From Aplectana chamaeleonis (lineage: Eukaryota > Nematoda > Chromadorea > Rhabditida > Cosmocercidae): a stretch of DNA of 64,000 nucleotides. Below are positions 21,901 through 33,900 of the stretch, in pieces. The stretch lies in contig JAPDOI010000380.1 in assembly GCA_029168955.1 (NCBI GenBank), forward strand, positions 362,501-426,500, read 5' to 3'. The notes below the pieces were generated by a model that worked only from the letters and a program-made list of their open reading frames with translations, did no database searches and was not told where the DNA came from. Every line of letters begins with the position of its first letter. The first letter of the stretch is position 1. The position numbers and the translations under genes are program-made.

Positions 21901-24900
21901 CAGATGCCCTATGTACTTTACATGACATCCTGATGACGTCATCAGATGCCCTATGTACTTTACATGACACCCTGATGACGTCATCAGATGCCCTATGTAC
22001 TTTACATGACACCTGATGACGTCATCAGATGCCTATGTACTTTACATGACACCCTGATGACGTCATCAGATGCCCTATGTACTTTACATGACACCTGATG
22101 ACGTCATCAGATGCCCTATGTACTTTACATGACACCCTGATGACGCCATCAGATGCCCTATGTACTTTACATGACATCCTGATGACGTCATCAGATGCCC
22201 TATGTACTTTACATGACACCTGATGACGTCATCAGATGCCCTATGTACTTTACATGACACCCTGATGACGTCATCAGATGCCTATGTACTTTACGCGACA
22301 CCCCTGATGACGTCATCAGGTGCCTATGTACTTTACATGATATCCTGATGACGTCATCAGATGCCCTATGTACTTTACATGACATCCTGATGACGTCATC
22401 AGATGCCCTATGTACTTTACATGACACCCTGATGACGTCATCAGATGCCCTATGTACTTTACATGACACCCTGATGACGTCATCAGATGCCCTATGTACT
22501 TTACATGACACCCTGATGACGTCATCAGATGCCTATGTACTTTACATGACACCCTGATGATGTCATCAGATGCCCTATGTACTTTACATGACACCTGATG
22601 ACGTCATCAGATGCCTATGTACTTTACATGACACCTGATGACGTCATCAGATGCCCTATGTACTTTACATGACATCCTGATGACGTCATCAGATGCCCTA
22701 TGTACTTTACATGACACCTGATGACGTCATCAGATGCCTATGTACTTTACATGACACCTGATGACGTCATCAGATGCCCTATGTACTTTACATGACACCT
22801 GATGACGTCATCAGATGCCCTATGTACTTTACATGACATCTTGATGACGTCATCAGATGCCCTATGTACTTTACATGACACCGCTTATGACGTCATCAGA
22901 TGCCCTATGTACTTTACATGACACCTTGATGACGTCATCAGATGCCCTATGTACTTTACATGACATCCTGATGACGTCATCAGATGCCCTATGTACTTTA
23001 CATGACATCCTGATGACGTCATCAGATGCCCTATGTACTTTACATGACACCCTGATGACGTCATCAGATGCCCTATGTACTTTACATGACACCCTTTTGA
23101 CGTCATCAGATGCCCTATGTACTTTACATGACACCTTGATGACGTCATCAGATGCCCTATGTACTTTACATGACATCCTGATGACGTCATCAGATGCCCT
23201 ATGTACTTTACGCGACACCCTGATGACGTCATCAGATGCCCTATGTACTTTACGCGACACCCTTTTGACGTCATCAGATGCCCTATAACGTACTTTACAT
23301 GACACCTTGATGACGTCATCAGATGCCCTATGTACTTTACGCGACACCCTGATGGCGTCATCAGATGCCCTATGTACTTTACATGACACCTGATGACGTC
23401 ATCAGATGCCCAATGTACTTTACATGACATCCTGATGACGTCATCAGATGCCCTATGTACTTTACATGACACCCTGATGACGTCATCAGATGCCTATGTA
23501 CTTTACATGACACCTGATGACGTCATCAGATGCCTATGTACTTTACATGACACCTGATGACGTCATCAGATGCCCTATGTACTTTACACTGACACCTGAT
23601 GACGTCATCAGATGCCCTATGTACTTTACATGACACCCTGATGACGTCATCAGATGCCCTATGTACTTTACATGACACCCTGATGACGTCATCAGATGCC
23701 CTATGTACTTTACATGACACCCTTTTGACGTCATCAGATGCCCTATGTACTTTACATGACACCTTGATGACGTCATCAGATACCCTATGTACTTTACATG
23801 ACACCCGATGACGTCATCAGATGCCCTATGTACTTTACATGACATCCTGATGACGTCATCAGATGCCCTATGTACTTTACGCGACACCTGATGACGTCAT
23901 CAGATGTCTATGTACTTTACATGACACCTGATGACGTCATCAGATGCCCTATGTACTTTACATGACACCCTGATGACGTCATCAGATGCCCTATGTACTT
24001 TACATGACACCCTGATGACGTCATCAGATGCCTATGTACTTTACGCGACATCCTGATGACGTCATCAGATGCCCTATGTACTTTACATGACACCTGATGA
24101 CGTCATCAGATGCCCTATGTACTTTACATGACACCCTGATGACGTCATCAGATGCCCTATGTACTTTACATGACACCCTGATGACGTCATCAGATGCCCT
24201 ATGTACTTTACATGACACCTGATGACGTCATCAGATGCCCTATGTACTTTACGCGACATCCTGATGACGTCATCAGATGCCCTATGTACTTTACATGACA
24301 CCTTGATGACGTCATCAGATGCCCTATGTACTTTACATGACACACCTGATGGCGTCATCAGATGCTATGTACTTTACATGACACCCTGATGACGTCATCA
24401 GATGCCTATGTACTTTACACTGACACCCTGATGACGTCATCAGATGCCCTATGTACTTTACATGACACCTGACGACGTCTTCAGATGCCCTCTGTACTTT
24501 ACATGCCACCTTGATGACGTCATCAGATGCCCTATGTACTTTCCATGACATCCTGATGACGTCATCAGATGCCCTATGTACTTTACATGACACCCTGATG
24601 ACGTCATCAGATGCCCTATGTACTTTACATGACACCCTGATGACGTCATCAGATGCCCTATGTACTTTACATGACACCCTGATGACGTCATCAGATGCCC
24701 TATGTACTTTACATGACACCCTGATGACGTCATCAGATGCCCTAGCACCCTGATGACGTCATCAGATGCCCTATGTACTTTACGCGATGACGTCATCGGA
24801 TGCCTATGTACTTTACGCGACATCCTGATGACGTCATCAGATGCCCTATGTACTTTACATGACACCCTTTTGACGTCATCAGATGCCCTATGTACTTTAC

Positions 24901-27900
24901 GACACCTTGATGACGTCATCAGATGCCCTATGTACTTTACGCGACATCCTGATGACGTCATCAGATGCCCTATGTACTTTACATGACACCTGATGACGTC
25001 ATCAGACTGCCCTATGTACTTTACGCGGCACCCTTTTGACGTCATCAGATGCCTATGTACTTTACATGACACCTGATGACGTCATCAGATGCCCTATGTA
25101 CTTTACGCAGCACCCTTTTGACGTCATCAGATGCCTATGTACTTTACATGACACCTTGTGACGTCATCAGATACCTATGTACTTTACGCGACATCCTGAT
25201 GACGTCATCAGATGCCCTATGTACTTTACATGACACCTTGATGACGTCATCAGATGCCCTATGTACTTTACGCGACACCTGATGACGTCATCAGATGCCT
25301 ATGTACTTTACATGACACCCTTTTGACGTCATCAGATGCCCTATGTACTTTACATGACACCTTGATGACGTCATCAGATGCCCTATGTACTTTACATGAC
25401 ACCCTGATGACGTCATCAGATGCCCTATGTACTTTACGCGACACCTGATGACGTCATCAGATGCCCTATGTACTTTACATGACACCTGATGACGTCATCA
25501 GATGCCTATGTACTTTACGCTGACACCTGATGACGTCATCAGATGCCCTATGTACTTTTGCCTGATGACGTCATCGGATGCCCTATGTACTTTACATGAC
25601 ACCTGATGACGTCATCAGATGCCCTATGTACTTTACGCGACACCCTTGACGTCATCAGATGCCCTATGTACTTTACGCTGACACCTTGATGACGTCATCA
25701 GATGCCCTATGTACTTTACGCTGACATCCTGATGACGTCATCAGATGCCCTATGTACTTTACATGACATCCTGATGACGTCATCAGATGCCGTATGTACT
25801 TTACATGACACCCTGATGACGGCATCAGATGCCCTATGTACTTTACATGACACCCTTTTGTCCTCATCAGATGCTCTATGCACTTTACGCGACACCTTGA
25901 TGACGTCATCAGATGCCCTATGTACTTTGCATGACATCCTGATGACGTCATCAGATGCCTATGTACTTTACATGACACCCTGATGACGTCATCAGATGCC
26001 CTATGTACTTTACATCACAGCCTTTTGACGTCCTCAGATGCCCTATGTACTTTACATGACACCTTGATGACGTCATCAGATGCCCTATGTACTTTACACT
26101 GACACCCTGATGGCGTCATCAGATGCCTATGTACTTTACATGACACCTGATGACGTCATCAGATGCCCAATGTACTTTACATGACATCCTGATGACGTCA
26201 TCAGATGCCCTATGTACTTTACATGACACCCTGATGACGTCATCAGATGCCCTATGTACTTTACATGACACCCTGATGACGTCATCAGATGCCCTATGTA
26301 CTTTACATGACACCTGATGACGTCATCAGATGCCTATGTACTTTACGCTGACACCTGATGACGTCATCAGATGCCCTATGTGCTTTACATGGCACCCTGA
26401 TGACGTCATCAGAATGCCCTCTGTACTTTACATGACACCCTGATGACGTCATCAGATGCCTATGTACTTTACGCGGCACTGGTAGCGTCATCAGATGCCC
26501 TATGTACTTTACATGACATCCTGATGACGTCATCAGACTCACCTATGTACTTTACATGACACCCTGATGACGTCATCAGATGCCTATGTACTTTACATGA
26601 CACCCTGATGACGTCATCAGATGCCCTATGTACTTTACGTGACACCCTTATGACGTCATCAGATGCCCTATGTACTTTACATGACATCTTGATGACGTCA
26701 TCAGATGCCCTATGTACTTTACATGACACCCTGATGACGTCATCAGATGCCCTATGTACTTTACATGACATCTTGATGACGTCATCAGATGCCTATGTAC
26801 TTTACATGACACCTGATGACGTCATCAGATGCCCTATGTACTTTACATGACACCTTTTGACGTCATCAGATGCCTATGTACTTTACGCGACACCTTGATG
26901 ACGTCATCAGATGCCCTATGTACTTTACATGACATCCTGATGACGTCATCAGATGCCTATGTACTTTACATGACACCCTGATGACGTCATCAGATGCCCT
27001 ATGTACTTTACATGACGCTTGATGACGTCATCAGATGCCCTATGTACTTTACATGACATCCTGATGACGTCATCAGATGCCCTATGTACTTTACATGACA
27101 CCTTGATGACGTCATCAGATGCCCTATGTACTTTACATGACATCCTGATGACGTCATCAGATGCCCTATGTACTTTACATGACACCCTGATGACGTCATC
27201 AGATGCCCTATGTACTTTACATGACACCGCTTTTGACGTCATCAGATGCCCTATGTACTTTACATGACACCTTGATGACGTCATCAGACTGCCCTATGTA
27301 CTTTACATGACATCCTGATGACGTCATCAGATGCCCTATGTACTTTACATGACACCCTGATGACGTCATCAGATGCCCTATGTACTTTACATGACACCTG
27401 ACGTCATCAGATGCCCTATGTACTTTACATGAGCACCCTTTTGACGTCACCAGATGCCTATGTACTTTACATGACACCTTGATGACGTCATCAGATGCCC
27501 TATGTACTTTACATGACATCCTGATGACGTCATCAGATGCCCTATGTACCTTACATGACACCCTTTTGACGTCATCAGATGCCCTATGTACTTTACATGA
27601 CACCTGATGACGTCATCAGATGCCCTATGTACTTTACATGACACCTTGATGACGTCATCAGATGCCTATGTACTTTATGACATCCTGATGACGTCATCAG
27701 ATGCCCTATGTACTTTACATGACACCCTTTTGACGTCATCAGATGCCCTATGTACTTTACATGACACCCTGATGACGTCATCAGATGCCCTATGTACTGA
27801 TAGCCTGCGACCACTGGCAGTGGCTAGTGGCGCGAACGAGGAACGAGGGACGAGGGACGAGGAACAGGACACGAGGGACGCGTTACAAGAAAAAACGCGA

Positions 27901-30900
27901 ATTTTAGCTAAGCTTCCGCCGATCTAACTTTGTTAATTTTCAATCGATTTGGCTCAAATTTTGTCAGCGGGTGTCTTCTATACTCTCTCACTTATATCCA
28001 GAAGGAAATCTCTAGAAAATTTGTTTTACAGGTTTTATTAACTACTTTACCAAAATCTAAGTGATCACAAGTGCCAGGCAAAACCAAACCTCTCCAGCCG
28101 CTTCGCGGCTGGAGCGATTCAGCGGAAAAGTCGCGATGGTGAAACCAGTATTACGCTGTTGGAGATCCGCTTGAGAGGCGAGTTCCGACCAGAGCATTAA
28201 ATGTCGATTAGGTCTTTTAGCGTCACCTTAACGTTTCAACTTCCACATCACGGGTTTGAGACAGCGTCAGACCTCGAAACCTTACTGCTTTCTTCAGCAC
28301 GTGTCGGCGAATATCCTGAGACTGTGTATCCCAGGGGTGCGTTCCAAGAAGGTTTTCACGGGAGGGAAATGGGTCTGATAAGATATAACGAATGATAGGC
28401 TGAAAGATAGGTTCATTTCAAGTGGGCTCTTAAACTATCATTGGTTGGTACCAATATCAATTACGATTTCCTCCCATGGAAATCTTCTTGGAACGCACCC
28501 CAGAACCTAAGTTCCAGACGAGCCTTGCCTTTGGATCTATTATACGGATTTGTTGTGAATAACCCATTAGGTGGAGGAAACGAAATGTAAAAACAAACTT
28601 TTTCTGACTGTAGGCATACGCGCTCAAATATAAGGTATGGAAGTCTCTCTGTGTGGATAGCACTGCCCATAGCATAGCACAGCAATTTTCAGCCACGGAC
28701 AAGCAAAGTGAAAGAATTTAAAGGGGGAAACACAATACCACTTCTTCCAAAGGCCACGTTTTTCCACTCTTCGCCATATACAAACAAACTTCCATTTTTT
28801 GTGGCTTGTTGAGGGGTCCAATTCACCGAACCGCTGAGTTGCGACTCTTCAGGGCAATAGCCATAACACACTAATGCGCGGGAAAACAAATTTCCAGCGA
28901 TTTGGCATGTGCGATCCTACAAGCGAAGTATACAAAGCGTTGGTCGGATCTGCGGAAAAGATTTTTGCTGTCAGTATCTCTTGTGCATCTATAGAAAAAC
29001 TTTGCAATACCCCGCTTTGAGCAGCTGGTTTCAAAAACTTATGAGCGTTTTCGAACTTTCGCGAAAAAGTAAGGGTACCCATCATATTTTTTCTGGAGTC
29101 TTTTGAAAAATAAATTCGGATTTTGCTCAAAAACTGTAACGTCTATAAAACGTCGTAATTCACATCATTCGAGGCGCGAGCGGTGCATCGCTGCTTGAAG
29201 TGCGATTCTCAATGTTCGCTGACCATCGCTCCATCGCGGCCAAAATGGCAGCGATGGAGCGATTGCCAGCGAATGACTCGTTTCGTCTAGTGAACGTAGA
29301 CCCTTTCACATGACAAGATCAGTGTTTACGAGTCGGAGCATTTTGCTAATGGTTACTGGCCATTACTTTCCACCGATTGATTGATTTTCTTCGATCGTCA
29401 ATGTGGCTATGCACTATGAACAAAATCGCTGCCGCTGCTACATCGCTGCAGCAGCGGGTGTGAAATTGCTGCGATGAAAAACAGCAGCGATGCAGTCAAA
29501 ACTAGGCTTAAGGCGCCGGTCAGACTTCGTCGAAAAACCTACTGTGTCCGACCGAGTCCGAATGAGTCCGGGGTGGAAAAACCTGCTGAGTCCCACTGAG
29601 TCCGGTTGCCCCCAGCGCCAACCAGTTCCTCTGCGAAACACGCAATTGATAGTGGCGATTATCACCTCAGCTGTGAATCGGAACGTGTCTGGTGGCTGAT
29701 TTTTCTTGTTTTCAACATGTCTTTGTCTTCAACTCGTAAACCATTTTTAGGAATCATCATTGGACAAATGATTCTTTTTTACATGAAATGAACCTGATTT
29801 CCGTATCAGCAGTAGGTGAGGCAGAGCGCAGACGACGAGAGTCGAGATGCGGCGGGACTCGGCAGGTCGCAGTCGGCCGAAAAAAGTGCACCCAAATCAC
29901 GTGAGGAACACATATATCGACCGGGTGGGGTGAAGATCATTTCGGTGGGACTCAGTCCGTGCATTGGCCCCGCCCTTGTACGCATGAGAACCATCAGTAT
30001 CGACCGGGGGATTGCGGTGGGCATCAGACGGGGGAGGGTAAAGAGGCACTCCGATATGGGCGGGGCCCTAGAGCGCATGGCCCGCGCGCCTTCTCGTGGA
30101 CAGCTTCTCGTGGATGAGAGAAACTAATTGGAGAAATAGTAATCATCTGGTGGAGACGAAATCTAATGAGGGTGGCTCCACGGATATCCACGATAAGCGC
30201 TTCGCGATGTGAAAGAGACTCGTCCACGAGAAGGTGCGCGCGCCATGCGCTCTCAGGCTCCTCCCATATCAGAGTGCCTCTTCGGGCGCACTCGCATCAG
30301 ACGGTCGCGGTCGGACTCAGTGGGTTGATATTTTTGCACCCGTCTTCCACTTTTTCGATGCGTATCGACCCGGTGGGACTCAGTAGATCCACCGACTATG
30401 ACGGCGGCCTAAGCTCCGCTCCGCACCATCATCCGTAGGAACCAAGTGAATTTCGCCGTTTTATACCCTGTATGTAGGGGCAATCTAGGGTGCTGAAAAC
30501 GAATCTGGGATCTGTTTGTCGAAATTTTGAAGTTCACGGTGGGTCTTGGTAGGTAATATACCATTTGGGGGGCAAGACCTACAGTAATGGTTCGAAAATC
30601 GACAAATGGACATCAAATTCGTATTCACCACCCCGAATAAACCCCGCATACAAATTTTGAGCAAAATCTGAGACTCTGATCAAACTACCGTATACCCACC
30701 GTAATCTATCGCAGTCTGCAGAAAATCGGAAAAATAACCTCAGATTAGTGTTAAGCACATCAGATTACCATCAGAGATGATTTTGACACACATCTATCTA
30801 AGAAATACGAAAATTTCGAAAGCGGGGGTTTCCCCTCGAAATTTTCCCCCGCGTGGATGCTTTGAGTGAATGAAGCCGAAAATTCAGGAAAATCGTAAAT

Positions 30901-33900
30901 TAAACCTCAGGTTCGTAATCAGCGCCCCCAAAAAACCCTCCTGGGAGAATTTTAGGTCTAATCTGTGACATTTTTCTGGAGCGCTTTCAGAACCCCTAAT
31001 TTATGAAAGTAGCCGCTCAACCGGAAAATGTGCTTTCACCCAAACGTTGCTCAAGGGGTTGTTTTGGGCGCTAAACACAATTATGGGGTCCGTGTCCAGA
31101 TTTTCACAAGTTTACTGAGTGTTTTGGATGGTACAAAAAGCACAAAAAGCACGTTTTGAGCTTATAACTTCGCGGATCCAGTGGCTCAGGACGGGGTGCT
31201 GCGCAGTTGTATTATAGATCTTCCAGAGATACTAGGAATACAATTCGTTTTCGCAGATCCGACCTACGCTTTGAATACTTCCCTTGTTAGCAGGGATTTA
31301 CGTCTTCGGCCAAACGGGTGAGGCAAAAAGGCGAGGGCAGTATGACCGCTATTATCTAATCGGCCACTCGAATTTGTTCGCATAAATCCTTGATCTGTTC
31401 TAAGAAAACTGCACTGGTTCTAACTAGCATACCATTAATGAGAAGGAGTTTTCGAAGCATGAGAGCTTCACATTTGAAATCAGCAGTAGAGCCAACTTCG
31501 ATCTCTCCAAATTAGTTTGCTGATAGCTGATGGGAAATATAACAAAACATAGAATAAGAATAAATAATATAGCAGCATAGTAGAGTGGAAGGAGTCGCTT
31601 TGCTCTGAAAATACATTTGCTTCAACATACGATGTCTGCGAAAATTTAAGAACAAACGAAGGAGGGTTGATGGAAGAAAAAGCTCTAGGAGCATCAGAAA
31701 CAAGTGGGCGAGAAATGCGGATCCGGCAGAACGAAGGCGTATTGTCGACGCGAATGAGTTCGTCAGATCAGTATTTTTCGCCGAAGATTTAGAGGCTGCG
31801 CGCAGCATGCAAGGGCCCACAGAGAGGAAGACAGCTAGGACATACACAATTTCGACGAAAAATTCTGATTGTACATAAGAGAGAAACGTAGCGAGTCATT
31901 GCAAGTCTGCGAGGCTTTGATGAGTATAGGGTCCGCAGAGTTGAAGCTGCTGCGTCGCTCGTAGCATCTCGTAGCGTTAGGCCTCTTTCGGAGTTCGATC
32001 ACCGCGCGACGCGATGAAATGATAACCATAACCATCGATCGAGTTCGTGTCGCACGTCGATCAGTATTCAGAACATGCCATCGCGGCGATCAGCGATCGC
32101 ACTCTGAAAGAGGCCTTAAGGGGTCTGCAGAATTGCAGCGACCGGCGAATGGTCCCCGAGCGTCAGCCTTGACGCGCCAACAAAAATGTTGTCAAACATC
32201 ATCGTCGCGGTGTCGGTTGCCGGTCGCTGGCAGTCACGCCGGGCCGTCGCTGCATCAAAACACTCTGTTGTCCCCCTCGTCGCCTTTCACGTCGCGTTGG
32301 TCGCTTTCGTCGCCGAATGTTATCGATATTGCATCAACCATCGTTATTCGTCGCTGTGAGCAACGCCGCGACCTGAACTCTGCGGACCCTTTTGATGGAC
32401 GCAATATCGACTGCGCCAAGCGTCGACGACATCACACGAGCCGTGAGTGGTGGTGAAACGGTAGCACCCAATATTTTGACACCGGTTGACTCAACGAAAA
32501 GTTAGTGAAGAGGGGTTCACAGAATTCAAGTCATAGCGTTGCTCGCAGCGAGGCCAATGGTATACTTTAGTCGCTCTCATGTGCGACAGTCCTGACATTT
32601 AGCACAAATCGTGACGAGACCAGCACCGGAGCAAGGCGTTGGAGCCCTATCTAACCAGAAACGTTGAAAAACGGCTAAAAACGAGCACGAACGAGCCCTA
32701 TACGGCCCTAATTTGATTGTTCCGCTCACGCAACGCCCACTTCCTCAACGGATACCGATAAAGTTGTCCAACTCAAAATTTCAGTTTGAGAAGGTAATCG
32801 ATCATCAAATGGGGTAAGTATAGTTTAGTGGAGGGGACTATAGCCCCCTGAATGTGTGCTGTTTTCTTAAAATGGATTTTCCAGTTATTTACGGATCGGA
32901 GACGGCTGAAAGGAGTGGGCGTTGGGTGAGCGGAGCACTCAAGTTTAGGGCCGTATAGGGCTCCTCTGTGCTTGTTCCGAGCCGATTTTTCAACATTACT
33001 GGTAAAGTCGGACTCGGACCTCTCGATTTCCAGTGAAAACACGGAGACTGATTTTATCGTGGACACTGCCTTTAAAGGGCGGGAGGCGGTCGCTGTCGCT
33101 GGGCAGAGCGGCGCGACCGCGTGTCGTAAAACTATACCATTGACCTGATGCAATATCGATTAGATTCGGCGACGGGTGCGACCAAAGTGGCGCTAATGAT
33201 GACGAGGGGACACCGCACAGTGTTATGACCCCGCGACGGCCCTGCGTCATTGTCAGCGGGCGACTACCGACGCAACGACAAGAATGATCGAAAACAGTTG
33301 CTGCGTCAAGGCTGAAGCTCGGCGGCCATCCTCTGGTAGCTGAACCTCTGCAATCCACAAAGTGGTGAGCAGGGTCGAAGTCGCGGAGTTGATTGCAGCG
33401 GCTAGCAAGAACATGGGGATATATTGATTACATTGGGCGATTAGGGCGACGGACGCCGCGTTGAGGACGACGAGGGGGCAACCCACAGTGTTTCGACCAG
33501 GGGTGTGCGGCAATTGCCGTTTGCCGATTGCCGTTTGCCGGCCATTTTTGGGGTTTGCCGTTGCCGTTTGCCGAAATTTACGTTTAAAACGGCAAATTTT
33601 CGGCAAAAAAATGCGTTAAAACTACAAGATTGGTCCTCACCATCATTTCTGTATTGGTCAGCGATTCGGAGCTACCAATAATTTTTTTGACTAGTTTCAG
33701 CTACTGGTTCCAGCTCATGTAATGTGTAACTGTACCCATTAAATCGGTAAATGACAGAAGAGTTTGACTACGTCTCCCGACTTTTCTCAGAAGAAGAGCT
33801 AAATTTGACTCGGTCACGGCCTTTGAAATCTAAACCTAAGGAAATCAATAGAATTTTCTCCGTCGAGGGATTGGCTGAAGCCTTTTTAAACTTGTGAGGG

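Noticed and set aside
21329..27799. CRISPR array
   Set aside because: The units are continuous tandem repeats without unique spacers, and the genome is eukaryotic.
21331..27815. Many open frames of 60-204 codons on both strands with 14-residue repeats, such as TSSDALCTLHDTLM
   Set aside because: They arise because the satellite period (42) is a multiple of three and the unit lacks stops in several frames. Frames exist on both strands over the same DNA and are broken at every 41-bp unit.
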